A DNA stretch of 64,000 nt, from NCBI GenBank assembly GCA_965228435.1, contig OZ245818.1, forward strand, positions 3,906,001 to 3,970,000, in the 5' to 3' direction. Origin of the DNA: Hoeflea_A sp965228435 (GTDB taxonomy: Bacteria; Pseudomonadota; Alphaproteobacteria; Rhizobiales; Rhizobiaceae). The notes beneath the pieces were generated by a model. It had not been told where the DNA came from and did not search any database. It saw only the letters and a program-made list of their open reading frames with translations. The position numbers and the translations under genes are program-made. Below are positions 8,109-16,443 of this stretch, piece by piece (the stretch's first letter is position 1; each line of letters starts with the position of its first letter).

Positions 8109-8846
8109 GTGGGGAAGGCGACATCATTCACAAACAAACCGGGTATCGGCTTGCCGAAATCCGAGCTGATTGCGCAGACGCTGGAGCACGAGATCCGTTC
8201 CGGAGCTATCTCTCGTGGCGATCAGTTGGCCAGTGAAAACGAGCTAGTCCGGCGCTTTTCCGTCAGCCGAAATACCGTTCGAAAGGGCCTGGAGCAGCTT
8301 GCGCGTCAGGGGCTGATTACGACGCGAACCGGTATCGGGTCCTTCGTTACCTATGAAGGTACGTCGATCGACAATGCCTTGGGCTGGACGCAAGCGCTGT
8401 CGAAATCGGACGACCAGGTTGATACGCGCCTGCTCGGCATCGAGCGGCGGGCTTGCCCTGAGACCTCGAGCTTTCTCGGGTTGGGAGTGATCGAATTCTT
8501 GTGCGTTGACCGGTTGCGCGTGTTGAGCCGCGATGGGACCGGCATTTCGCTGGAGCGCAGCCGCACGCCGTGGCGCGACGATTTCGCCGACGTGCTCGAA
8601 AACGGCCTGATTAATGAATCCCTCGGCGAAACTCTCGCGGCCGCGGGCCTTGTCATCCACAGCGGTGAGGAATGGGCGAACGTCCTGCCGTCGCTCTCGG
8701 AAATGGATGCGCGGATCATGGCCCGTGCGCCGGGCGAACCGATGCTGCACTTGCGGCGCGTCAGCAGAACGGTAGAAGGCGGGGTTGTCGAATATGTCGA
8801 AAGCATCCTCGATCCGTCGCGTTTCGGCCTGCACCTGGAGTTCTGA
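8109..8846 (+). CDS. GntR family transcriptional regulator, HutC subfamily
   Basis: The 245-aa regulator has an N-terminal winged helix (about residues 12-78) with the GntR signature ELVRRFSVSRNTVRKGLEQL and a wing ending GLITTRTGIGSFV. A UTRA-type effector domain follows, ending in EYVESILDPSRFGLHLEF. HutC-type regulators are usually repressors released by a substrate-like small molecule. The start is GTG at 8109 with GGAG about ten bases upstream. It is the first gene of a seven-gene run; its TGA overlaps the next ATG. A motif matching the HutC operator core lies just upstream, so it probably controls its own operon. Confidence 0.88.
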   Translation: MGKATSFTNKPGIGLPKSELIAQTLEHEIRSGAISRGDQLASENELVRRFSVSRNTVRKGLEQLARQGLITTRTGIGSFVTYEGTSIDNALGWTQALSKSDDQVDTRLLGIERRACPETSSFLGLGVIEFLCVDRLRVLSRDGTGISLERSRTPWRDDFADVLENGLINESLGETLAAAGLVIHSGEEWANVLPSLSEMDARIMARAPGEPMLHLRRVSRTVEGGVVEYVESILDPSRFGLHLEF

Positions 8847-9889
8847 TGCCGCCCGTCGAGCCCACGGATTTCGAACTGGACCGCGCCATGGGCGCCCTGT
8901 TGGGTGGTGCGCTTGGTGATGCGCTCGGAATGCCGACGCAATCCAATTCACGGGATGAGATTGTCGCAGTTTTCGATGAAATCACCGACTTCGAGGCGCC
9001 TCCGGCCGATCATGCAATCGCGCATGGCCTGAGCGCCGCATCGATCACCGACGATACCGAGCAGTCCCTCCTGCTGGCGGACCATATTCTTGCTTCGCCC
9101 GACACCTTTGATGAACGCGGCTGGGCGCAGCGCCTGCTCGATTGGGAGCAATCGGTCAAGGCGCGGGGACTGCACGACCTGCTTGGGCCATCGACAAAAC
9201 GAGCGATGGAAGCGCTGCTTGCAGGGGCGCCGCCATGGGAGACCGGGCGCAACGGCGACACCAACGGAGCGGCCATGCGCATTGCGCCGGTCGGCATTTC
9301 GATGCCGGTCGAACCGTTGTCGTCCTTCATCGACATGGTCGCGGCGACAAACCGGATCACCCACAACACGGTTGAAGCCAATGCCAGTGCTTCCGCGGTG
9401 GCTGCCGCCATCAGCGCCGGCATCGACGGAGCAGGGGTCGAACGGGCGCTTGAGACCGCAATCGCTGCGGCGCAACTGGTCGAACGGAGGTCTGGTGATG
9501 AGGCTACCGTATCGGAGCGCATGGCGCTTGCCATTTCCCTGGCCGACGCTTCGGACGGCGCAAGTCTTTCATCCGCTATCGACCGGCAGATCGGTACGAG
9601 CGTGGCCTCGGTTGAATCGGTGCCGGCGGCCTTTGCCCTTCTGAAATACTCAAGTGGCGATGCCTGGAGCGCGGGTCTGCTGGCGGCAAATCTCGGCGGC
9701 GATACCGACACGATCGGCGCGATTGCAGCGGGAATGTGCGGTGCGGTGAGCGGCCTGACTTCGATGCCGCAAGACAAAATTGCCCGGATGGTCCAGGTCA
9801 ACGGACTCCAAGTGAAGGACGTTGCTATCCGACTGCTCGAACTCCGACACGCGCGCGCGGCCAGACCTGCAGTGGAAGCAGCGTCATGA
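8846..9889 (+). CDS. ADP-ribosylglycohydrolase family protein
   Basis: The 347-aa protein belongs to the DraG/ARH family, which uses a two-metal centre to hydrolyse N- or O-glycosidic bonds of ADP-ribosyl and related ribosyl groups. The family landmarks are GALLGGALGDALGMPTQ near residue 15, the metal-binding SITDDTEQSLL, GDTNGAAMRIAPVGI, and the C-terminal GGDTDTIGAIAAGMCGA. ATG at 8846 overlaps the regulator's stop (TGATG), showing translational coupling. It sits in an operon with a PfkB kinase and an importer, so a small imported ribosyl compound is a more likely substrate than a modified protein. That role is inference. Confidence 0.88.
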   Translation: MPPVEPTDFELDRAMGALLGGALGDALGMPTQSNSRDEIVAVFDEITDFEAPPADHAIAHGLSAASITDDTEQSLLLADHILASPDTFDERGWAQRLLDWEQSVKARGLHDLLGPSTKRAMEALLAGAPPWETGRNGDTNGAAMRIAPVGISMPVEPLSSFIDMVAATNRITHNTVEANASASAVAAAISAGIDGAGVERALETAIAAAQLVERRSGDEATVSERMALAISLADASDGASLSSAIDRQIGTSVASVESVPAAFALLKYSSGDAWSAGLLAANLGGDTDTIGAIAAGMCGAVSGLTSMPQDKIARMVQVNGLQVKDVAIRLLELRHARAARPAVEAAS

Positions 9890-10854
9890 GCGTGGCGCGC
9901 CTGTTGCAGATGTCGGGAATCGTCGTTGACCTGGTCTACCGGGTCGAGGAGGTGCCGAAAGCCGGCGAAGAAGCAGTCGTCGAAGAAAGCATGATCGCGC
10001 CCGGCGGCGGCTTCAACGCCATGGTGGCCGCCAGCCGCGCCGGAATGCACGTCTCCTACGGCGGCTCGCACGGTACCGGCCGGTTTGCCGATATTGTCCG
10101 CAGTTCGCTGTCGGAACTGGGGATTCCGGTGCTGCAAAGTCAATTGGAGCACAGCGACCAGGGTACCAGCGTCGTGCTGGTCGATCGCCACGGCGAGCGG
10201 ACGTTCGTATCGCAGGCCGGGGCCGAGCGCTTTTTCGGCTCCTCGCAGTTCGGGCAGATCGATGCCGCCGCATTCGAATATGTTCTGATCTCGGGATATA
10301 CCTTCGCGCTCAGCCGCAACCCCGACAATCTGAACATCTGGCTGGATGCTTTTCCGGAAGCGCCGCAATTGCTGTTCGATCCTTCGCCGGTTGTCGACAA
10401 GATTCCCGCCTCCATCCTCGGCAAGATGATGGCGCGCTGTTCCTGGATCAGCGCCAACGCGGATGAGGCCCGCTTCATCACCGGTATCGCCGATCCGCTG
10501 CGCAGCACGGCTGGTCTGCTCGAACGCATGGGCGAGGGCGCTGCCGGCGCTCTAGTGCGCCACGGCGAGCACGGGTGCTGGCTGGCGGTGCGCGGCGCGG
10601 CAACCGAACACGTGGCACCCTATGGCGTTGAGCCGATCGACACCAACGGTGCCGGCGACACCCATATCGGATCGTTCATCGCGGCCCTCGGCGCCGGCGA
10701 TACCCCGCTGGCCGCGGCCCAGTTTGCCAATGCCGCGGCCGCCCTTTCGACCCTGCACAAGGGTCCCGCGACGGCCCCGGATCGATCGCAAACAGAAGCC
10801 TTCATGGCCGCAAATGCGCCCGATCCGGACATCCGGAAATCAGCAAAGATCTAA
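9886..10854 (+). CDS. PfkB family carbohydrate kinase
   Basis: The 322-aa protein is a ribokinase-fold kinase. The N-terminal substrate region PGGGFNAMVAASRAG and the C-terminal PfkB signature DTNGAGDTHIGSFIAALGAG (anion hole and catalytic Asp) are intact. It overlaps the ADP-ribosylglycohydrolase gene by four bases (ATGA). Such kinases phosphorylate ribose, other sugars or nucleosides. Placed after an ADP-ribosyl-type hydrolase, it would logically phosphorylate the freed ribosyl product, which is inference. It is followed after 14 bp by the solute-binding protein of the same operon. Confidence 0.88.
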   Translation: MSVARLLQMSGIVVDLVYRVEEVPKAGEEAVVEESMIAPGGGFNAMVAASRAGMHVSYGGSHGTGRFADIVRSSLSELGIPVLQSQLEHSDQGTSVVLVDRHGERTFVSQAGAERFFGSSQFGQIDAAAFEYVLISGYTFALSRNPDNLNIWLDAFPEAPQLLFDPSPVVDKIPASILGKMMARCSWISANADEARFITGIADPLRSTAGLLERMGEGAAGALVRHGEHGCWLAVRGAATEHVAPYGVEPIDTNGAGDTHIGSFIAALGAGDTPLAAAQFANAAAALSTLHKGPATAPDRSQTEAFMAANAPDPDIRKSAKI

Positions 10855-10868
10855 CAGGGAGAAGCAAT

Positions 10869-11918
10869 ATGAAACCTACAATCAGACTGACAGCGGTGAC
10901 GGCGATTGCACTGGGGCTCAGCGCCATGGCCAGCCAGGCCGTCGAGATCCGTGTTTTGAACTGGAAAGGCTATGGCACCGATGCCGACTGGGCGATCGAG
11001 GCCTTTGCCGAAAAGACCGGCCATACGGTCGTGCATGACTATTTCAACTCCGAACAGGAGATGCTCACCAAGCTCCGGACGAATCCCGGCGCCTATGATG
11101 TCGTGCTCATCAACTCCGCGTTCACCGGAACGGCGGCCGATGAAGGCCTGATCGGTCCGATCGACACGGCCGATATCAGCAACTACGCCGACCTCGCACC
11201 CAACCTCGCCAACAACGCCGATCTCAGTCCGGGCGGCGAGGTGCTCGGCGTCGCCTGGGTCTGGGGCCTGACCTCGTTTGCGGTCAACAAGAACGACGTC
11301 ACACCCACACCGACGTCCATCCAGGTGCTCTGGGATGACGCGTACAAGGGCCGGGTCGGATGGCGCGACGATGCCCTGGAATCGGTTCAGTTCGCGGCCC
11401 TGGCGACGGGTCAGGACATCAACGACGTCAAGGACCTCGACGCGGTCAAGGCCAAGCTTGAGGAATTGCTGCCGCAGATCAGGACGTTCTGGAGTTCGGA
11501 AAACGACTGGAACCAGTTTTTCGCCGCCGGCGATTTCCTGATGGCGCCGTTTTGGAGCGGTTCTGCCAGCCGCTCGATCGCCAAAGGCCTGCCGGTGCAG
11601 TTCATCGTTCCGGAGGAAGGCGCCATCGGCTGGCTTGATGGCCTGTCCATTCCGGCTTCTTCCAACAACAAGGAGGCCGCACGGGCCTTCATCAACTATA
11701 TGATCGATCCCGAATTCTATGTAAAATGGGCCGAAAGCGGCGCACCGGCATCGGCCAACGCCAAGGCAGCTGCCGCACTGCCGAGCGACAGCTTCAACCG
11801 CGCCACTCTTGGCGATCCGGAAGTCGTTGCCCGGGTGCAGTTCATGCAGCCGGTGCCGGAAGAAACCCGCAAAACCTACCTGGAACTGTGGCAGGAGCTG
11901 AAGGCGAACGCCCAGTAG
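10869..11918 (+). CDS. ABC transporter substrate-binding protein, PotD/PotF type
   Basis: The 349-aa periplasmic protein has a Sec signal peptide (about residues 1-24, ending SAMASQA) followed by VEIRVLNWKGYGTDADW, the opening strand typical of spermidine/putrescine-class binding proteins. The WSGSASRSIAKGLPVQFIVPEEGAIGWLDGLSIPA region is the conserved C-terminal hinge of that class. A ribosome site, AGGGAGAAG, lies just upstream. It is encoded before two permeases and an ATPase in the same operon. Despite the class name, the ligand may not be a polyamine, because the operon otherwise encodes ribosyl-type enzymes. Confidence 0.9.
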   Translation: MKPTIRLTAVTAIALGLSAMASQAVEIRVLNWKGYGTDADWAIEAFAEKTGHTVVHDYFNSEQEMLTKLRTNPGAYDVVLINSAFTGTAADEGLIGPIDTADISNYADLAPNLANNADLSPGGEVLGVAWVWGLTSFAVNKNDVTPTPTSIQVLWDDAYKGRVGWRDDALESVQFAALATGQDINDVKDLDAVKAKLEELLPQIRTFWSSENDWNQFFAAGDFLMAPFWSGSASRSIAKGLPVQFIVPEEGAIGWLDGLSIPASSNNKEAARAFINYMIDPEFYVKWAESGAPASANAKAAAALPSDSFNRATLGDPEVVARVQFMQPVPEETRKTYLELWQELKANAQ

Positions 11919-11943
11919 CGTTGCGCCGCGAGGAGGACCTACG

Positions 11944-12804
11944 ATGAGCGCGACGCTTGTTCGCCGAGATTATCTGCGCGCAGCGGCGCTCATCAGTCCC
12001 GCCTATGTATGGCTGACGGTGGCAGTTTTCCTGCCGCTGGCAGCTATGTTGTTCTTCAGCGTGCTGAGCGAGGCGCCCTTCGGCGACCGGGACTGGTACA
12101 TGACGCTCGCCAATTACGGCGAATTCTTTGAAAAAGGTTTCTATTTCAAGCTTCTGGTGCGGTCGCTGACGCTCGGCCTTGTGGTCACCGGCTTCTGCAT
12201 TCTGATCGGATTTCCCTGCGCCTATGTGCTCGCCAAGACCATCAAGGGCCGCTGGCGCGAGGCGCTGTTCCTATTGGTCATCCTGCCGTTCTGGAGCAAC
12301 AGCCTGGTGCGGATCTTTTCCTGGGCGATCGTGCTGCGTGGCAACGGCGTGATCGACAAGACGCTGGATATGATCCTGCCCTTCGACGTGTCGGTCAATC
12401 TGATGTTCAGCTATCCGGCGATCGTCATCGGCCTGGTTCATTCCTATCTGCCTTATGTCATTTTGACGTCGTATCTGGCGCTGCAGGCGATCGACGACAA
12501 TCTGATCGATGCCGCCCGCTCACTGGGAGCGCCGCGGCGAACCATCCTGTGGCGCATCATCGTGCCATTGTCGTTGCCGGGCCTGATTGCCGGCGCTGTC
12601 CTCATCTTCGTGCCGGTCGTCGGCTCATTCATGGAGCCGCGCATTCTCGGTGGTCGCGCCGGCACCTTCTTCGGCACCGTCATCGAGGATCAGTTCGTGG
12701 CCGTGTTCAACTGGCCGCTGGGTGCGGCGCTGTCCTTCATCCTTCTGGGCGTGGTGCTCTTGATCCTGGCTGTCTCCAGTCCGGTTTTGCGGAGGGCACA
12801 GTGA
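11944..12804 (+). CDS. ABC transporter permease, PotB type
   Basis: This 286-aa inner-membrane protein has about six helices and the binding-protein-dependent permease EAA loop, DAARSLGAPRRTILWRIIVP, around residues 184-203. That loop docks on the ATPase. The RVGLVxFWSNSLVRI-like segment (here LPFWSNSLVRIFSWAI) is typical of PotB proteins. ATG at 11944 has GAGGAGG upstream. Its TGA overlaps the next permease start. It works with the neighbouring PotC-type permease as the membrane channel. Confidence 0.9.
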   Translation: MSATLVRRDYLRAAALISPAYVWLTVAVFLPLAAMLFFSVLSEAPFGDRDWYMTLANYGEFFEKGFYFKLLVRSLTLGLVVTGFCILIGFPCAYVLAKTIKGRWREALFLLVILPFWSNSLVRIFSWAIVLRGNGVIDKTLDMILPFDVSVNLMFSYPAIVIGLVHSYLPYVILTSYLALQAIDDNLIDAARSLGAPRRTILWRIIVPLSLPGLIAGAVLIFVPVVGSFMEPRILGGRAGTFFGTVIEDQFVAVFNWPLGAALSFILLGVVLLILAVSSPVLRRAQ

Positions 12805-13592
12805 TGACGATGAGTCGGTTTCTCGAGCGGTTGGGGCGGATCTATCTGGGCCTGGTGCTGGCGTTCCTTTACGTGCCGATCCTCGTTATGGCGCTGATGT
12901 CGTTCAACAAATCCGAATTCTACCAGTTGCCGATCCAGTTCACGACCAGTTGGTACGGCAAGCTCCTCAACAACACCGAAATCCTGAGCGCCGCCTGGAG
13001 CAGCGTCTGGATTGCCTGCACCACGACGGTGATTGCCACGACGCTGGGCACGGCTGCTGCCATCGCCTTCTTCCGCTACGAGTTCCGCGGCAAGGCCATA
13101 TTGCAGGCGCTGCTGTTCCCGCCGATCGCCATCCCCTGGCTGATCACCGGCACCGCCATGCTGATCTTCTTCTTCTCCATCGGAATTGGCCGTGGGGCTC
13201 CTGCGGTGATCATCGGCCACGTGGCCCTCGCGCTGCCCTACGTCATCGTGGTGGTGACGGCGCGCTTGCGAACCTTCGATCCGCAGCTGGAGGAGGCAGC
13301 GCGCTCGCTCGGCGCCAGCAGTTGGGAAGTGACCCGGCACGTGACGTTGCCGTGGATCGCCTCCGGCATCATCGCCGGCGCGCTGTTTGCCTTCGCGGTG
13401 TCCTTCGACCAGTTCGTGGTCTCCTATTTCCTCGCCCAGCCCGGCGACAGCACCCTGCCGGTGGTGATCTACACGGCGATCCGCAAGGGCTTCACGCCGG
13501 AGATCAATGCCATCTCCACCATCATCATCGCCATCTCGATGACCTTGATGCTGCTGTCGGCACGCTATGCAAATTTCGGAGGAGTACGCTGA
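12804..13592 (+). CDS. ABC transporter permease, PotC type
   Basis: The 262-aa protein is the second permease of the importer. It has about six transmembrane helices and the EAA loop EEAARSLGASSWEVTRHVTLP near residues 163-183. The start is ATG at 12804, overlapping the previous TGA, with GGAGGG at 12791-12796 within the preceding gene. Its own stop overlaps the ATPase start at 13592, so the three membrane and ATPase genes are translationally coupled. The C-terminal YTAIRKGFTPEINAISTI is a standard PotC feature. Confidence 0.9.
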   Translation: MTMSRFLERLGRIYLGLVLAFLYVPILVMALMSFNKSEFYQLPIQFTTSWYGKLLNNTEILSAAWSSVWIACTTTVIATTLGTAAAIAFFRYEFRGKAILQALLFPPIAIPWLITGTAMLIFFFSIGIGRGAPAVIIGHVALALPYVIVVVTARLRTFDPQLEEAARSLGASSWEVTRHVTLPWIASGIIAGALFAFAVSFDQFVVSYFLAQPGDSTLPVVIYTAIRKGFTPEINAISTIIIAISMTLMLLSARYANFGGVR

Positions 13593-14638
13593 TGGCCGGC
13601 GTTACGGTTTCGCATGTCAACAAGCATTTCGGCGCGATGAAGGCGCTCGATGACATCTCCATCGATTTTGCCGACGGCGAGTTCTTCGGCCTTCTTGGCC
13701 CGTCCGGCAGCGGCAAGACGACTCTGCTTCGGGTGATCGCCGGCTTCATTTTCTCTGACAGCGGTTCGGTGGTGATTGGTGGACAGCCGGTCGAGCGGGT
13801 GCCTGTCGAAAAGCGCGAAATCGGCATGGTGTTCCAGAACTACGCGCTGTTTCCCAACATGAGCGTCGCCGACAATGTCGGCTTCGGGCTGCGGGTCAGA
13901 AAACTGTCGGCCGCGGAGATCGCCCGCCGGGTCGGCGAGGCTCTGGACCTGGTGCAACTCGGCGATCTCGGCGAGCGACGGCCTCATCAGCTTTCGGGCG
14001 GTCAGAGGCAGCGCGTGGCATTGGCCCGGGCGATCGTTACGGAACCGCGGGTGCTTTTGCTGGATGAACCGCTGAGCGCGCTGGACAAGGCGCTGCGCGT
14101 CGACATGCAGATCGAACTGAAACGCATCCAGCGCGAGATCGGCATCACCACCATCTTCGTCACCCACGACCAGGAAGAGGCGCTGACACTCAGTGACCGC
14201 ATTGGCATTCTGAAGGACGGTCGTCTGGTTCAGACCGGGTCGCCACACGACATGTACCATGCGCCGGTCAACGAATTCGCCGCCGGCTTCCTTGGCGAAG
14301 CAAACATCTTCAGAGGCGAAACGGATCCGTCGGGCATGAAGCTCGCAGACGGCAGCACCATCCACTGGACGGGTGACGATCGCCCGGCGGCAATTGCCGT
14401 CCGGCCGGAGAACCTGCTTTTGTCCGTATCGGAACCAAGCGGCTCCGGCTCCAACCGGCTGAAGGCCAGGATGCGCCAAAAGATCTTTGCCGGCCCCACC
14501 GTCACCTACCTGCTGGAGTGGCAGGATCAGCCGATCAAGGTGCTGGCCAAGGAAGGCGAGATGACCGGCATACCCGATGCCGGCGATGTCTGGATTGAAT
14601 GGGCCGCCGAAAAGTCCATTGGTCTCCCGGCGGACTGA
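13592..14638 (+). CDS. ABC transporter ATP-binding protein, PotA type
   Basis: The 348-aa protein energises the importer. Walker A is GPSGSGKTT near residue 36, the Q-loop is MVFQNYALFPNM, the signature is LSGGQRQRVALARA, Walker B is LLLDEPLSALD, and the switch histidine is in FVTHDQEEALTLSD. A C-terminal TOBE-like regulatory domain (after about residue 240, containing AVRPENLLLS) is typical of PotA/MalK-like ATPases. ATG at 13592 overlaps the permease stop. It is the last gene of the 8.1-14.6 kb operon. Confidence 0.92.
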   Translation: MAGVTVSHVNKHFGAMKALDDISIDFADGEFFGLLGPSGSGKTTLLRVIAGFIFSDSGSVVIGGQPVERVPVEKREIGMVFQNYALFPNMSVADNVGFGLRVRKLSAAEIARRVGEALDLVQLGDLGERRPHQLSGGQRQRVALARAIVTEPRVLLLDEPLSALDKALRVDMQIELKRIQREIGITTIFVTHDQEEALTLSDRIGILKDGRLVQTGSPHDMYHAPVNEFAAGFLGEANIFRGETDPSGMKLADGSTIHWTGDDRPAAIAVRPENLLLSVSEPSGSGSNRLKARMRQKIFAGPTVTYLLEWQDQPIKVLAKEGEMTGIPDAGDVWIEWAAEKSIGLPAD

Positions 14639-14665
14639 GTTTCACTCCTAGCCTTGAGTCTCCAA

Positions 14666-14692
14666 CCCGTGATGTTCCGAGAAGTTCACGGG
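14666..14692 (+). terminator. Possible weak terminator hairpin after the Pot-type operon
   Basis: CCCGTGA at 14666-14672 pairs with TCACGGG at 14686-14692 across a 13-nt loop, 28 bp after the operon's last stop. No uridine run follows directly, although ATTTTT occurs near 14710. Rho-independent termination is possible but not strong. Confidence 0.35.
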
Positions 14693-14717
14693 GCGCGGTG
14701 TCGTGGCAATTTTTCAA

Positions 14718-14748
14718 TTGACATTTTAACTAGTGGGCACATAGTGGG
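14718..14748 (+). promoter_or_regulatory. Promoter with tandem TAGTGGG operator, site A
   Basis: TAGTGGG occurs at 14731-14737 and again at 14742-14748, an exact 11-bp direct repeat. A perfect -35 TTGACA lies at 14718-14723, and CATAGT at 14740-14745 can serve as -10 after a 16-bp spacer, so the operator overlaps the promoter. The first gene, the BNR-repeat protein, starts 44 bp downstream. The same repeat is found at three other sites in the catabolic island. Confidence 0.65.
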
Positions 14749-14791
14749 CAGCGAGTTTCGATGACGGCAGCGCGTCTGGAGAGGAAGTGCG

Positions 14792-15766
14792 ATGAAGACC
14801 AAAGCCTACGCCGCCACCATGCAGAGTGTCTGGTTCAGTGAAGACGAGGGGCAGAGCTGGAATCGACTGCTGACCCCGACAGGCGGATTCTACAACGAAG
14901 CCCGGGTGTGGGCGGTTCACACCCATCCCGATCGGCCCGGAGAGGTGCTGGCGGGCTCCGACCAGGGGCTCTACCGCTATACGGAGGAAAAGGGACGGTT
15001 CGATTACATCCCTTCTCCCATGGACAGCCTGCATATTCTGCAGATCGCCCAGGATCCCCACGACCCTGACTTCATCGTCTGCGGGACCAGGCCAGGCGAA
15101 ATCTTCATCTCCGACGACAATGGTGAGAGTTGGGTGCGCTCCAATCTCGATGCCTCGACAGAATGCTGGTTCATCAACACCAGCCGGATCACCTCTATCC
15201 ATTTCGACCCGCGCGACCGCGACACCATCTGGATCACGGTGGAGATCGACGGCGTGTTCCGTTCGAAGGACCGCGGCAAGTCCTGGGAAATCGTCATCCG
15301 GGGCCTGCACGACAACGACACGCACGACCTGGTGTTCCGCGACCATGAGGATGGCAGCCGAACGATCCTGTGTTCGACAGAAGACGGGGTGCATCGCTCC
15401 CGGGACAATGGCGACACCTGGGAACAACTGCAGATCCCGCAGGCGAAATGGGACTATTTCCGCAGCCTCAAGCAACCGGCGGAAAACAGCGATGTTGTGG
15501 TCGCCTCGGTGGGCGACAAACCATCGGGCGAGGCCGGCATGTTTCTGATCAGCCGCGACTTTGGCGAAAGCTGGTCGGTGGCGGACCTGTCGCATCCCCC
15601 GAACAGCACATTGTGGTCGATCGGCACCAACGCGGCCGATACCAGCATGATGTATGCCGCAACGATCTTCGGCCAGATTTTCAAAAGCACAGATGGCGGC
15701 GAAAGCTGGACCAAGATGAAGCGCGAACTTGGTGAAATCCGCATGATCACCTGGGCGCCGGTCTAG
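14792..15766 (+). CDS. BNR/Asp-box repeat beta-propeller protein
   Basis: The 324-aa protein contains six Asp-box motifs of the form S-x-D-x-G-x-S/T-W: SEDEGQSW, SDDNGESW, SKDRGKSW, SRDNGDTW, SRDFGESW and STDGGESW. They are spaced as the blades of a sialidase/YCF48-like propeller. There is no signal peptide, so it is probably cytoplasmic, and no sialidase active-site arginine set is apparent. ATG at 14792 follows GGAGAGGAAG. It is the first gene behind operator site A and precedes a 189-aa unknown gene by 12 bp. Its role in the island is unknown; an enzyme of the lactonase type or a binding scaffold are both possible. Confidence 0.8.
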   Translation: MKTKAYAATMQSVWFSEDEGQSWNRLLTPTGGFYNEARVWAVHTHPDRPGEVLAGSDQGLYRYTEEKGRFDYIPSPMDSLHILQIAQDPHDPDFIVCGTRPGEIFISDDNGESWVRSNLDASTECWFINTSRITSIHFDPRDRDTIWITVEIDGVFRSKDRGKSWEIVIRGLHDNDTHDLVFRDHEDGSRTILCSTEDGVHRSRDNGDTWEQLQIPQAKWDYFRSLKQPAENSDVVVASVGDKPSGEAGMFLISRDFGESWSVADLSHPPNSTLWSIGTNAADTSMMYAATIFGQIFKSTDGGESWTKMKRELGEIRMITWAPV

Positions 15767-15778
15767 AAAGGTAGAGCA

Positions 15779-16348
15779 ATGTCCCTGTTTCTTTACAAGC
15801 CGCATGTCGAAGGCCCCGAGGGAGCGGTCACCTCGCCTGACATCGTTATCGATCGGGTTTTCGTCGATGGCGCGGTCAAGCCGGTGAACTTCCTGTGCAG
15901 CGGTACCCACCAGCAGATCGAAGACGGCGAAACCTGCCGGCCGGCCTATGCCGTGACGGCGATCGGTGGCGGTGCCCTGATCAGCCCGGCCGTGCTGGTC
16001 GGAGAGGGCCGTATCAGTGTCGCGCGCATGGCCTGGCGGCTGGCCAATCTCGATGAGACCATCGGGTCGGTGACCCTGAACGGTCAGCGTCTCGATGCGC
16101 TTCGGCTTCCAGCCGACCTGATCAATGCGGCCGGCGGCTCAGGCGATACGCTGCCACGCGGCTATCAGCTTTTGTGTACGCTCCAGGAACCGGCATCCGA
16201 GGCCATTTTGGAAGATGCCGGCCGTGGTCGCAATCTTACCCACCGCATCACGACGGTGCCGGTCGGAGAGGATCGCTGGGACGATCGCCGGCCCAAACCG
16301 CGGTACTCGGTCGGACCAATGATGAAGGAAGTGCAGCACTTCATTTGA
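15779..16348 (+). CDS. Unknown 189-aa protein of the catabolic island
   Basis: I do not recognise this soluble 189-aa protein. It is predicted to be mostly beta structure, with no signal peptide or membrane helix. It contains single cysteines (near residues 40 and 53 and in LLCTLQEP) and a glycine-rich AIGGGALISPAVLVGEG stretch. It follows the BNR-repeat gene by 12 bp behind operator A, with the ribosome site AAAGGTAGAG, so the two form a bicistronic unit. The pairing suggests the two products act on or bind the same compound. A strong double hairpin lies downstream. Confidence 0.7.
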   Translation: MSLFLYKPHVEGPEGAVTSPDIVIDRVFVDGAVKPVNFLCSGTHQQIEDGETCRPAYAVTAIGGGALISPAVLVGEGRISVARMAWRLANLDETIGSVTLNGQRLDALRLPADLINAAGGSGDTLPRGYQLLCTLQEPASEAILEDAGRGRNLTHRITTVPVGEDRWDDRRPKPRYSVGPMMKEVQHFI

Positions 16349-16361
16349 TTTGGACAGAACC

Positions 16362-16429
16362 CGATCCGGCTCCGGGGGGGACCGGATCGAACCGTGCCCG
16401 TTCCGCCGTTCTCCCAGGGCGGGACGGGC
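16362..16429. terminator. Bidirectional terminator between convergent operons
   Basis: Two hairpins fill the 95-bp gap between convergent genes. The first pairs CGATCCGG (16362-16369) with CCGGATCG (16382-16389). The second is a 12-bp stem of 16396-16407 with 16418-16429 (GCCCGTTCCGCC against GGCGGGACGGGC, one G-T pair) and a 10-nt loop. There is no long T run, but the position and stem strength suggest termination from both sides. Confidence 0.6.
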
Positions 16430-16443
16430 AGCCGCTGCTTCAG

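Noticed and set aside
9010..10368. 452-aa minus-strand open frame
   Set aside because: It is antisense to the ADP-ribosylglycohydrolase and PfkB kinase genes, whose motifs are intact.
14726..15910. 394-aa minus-strand open frame
   Set aside because: It is antisense to the BNR-repeat gene, which has six clear Asp boxes, a ribosome site and a promoter; long antisense frames are expected at this GC content.
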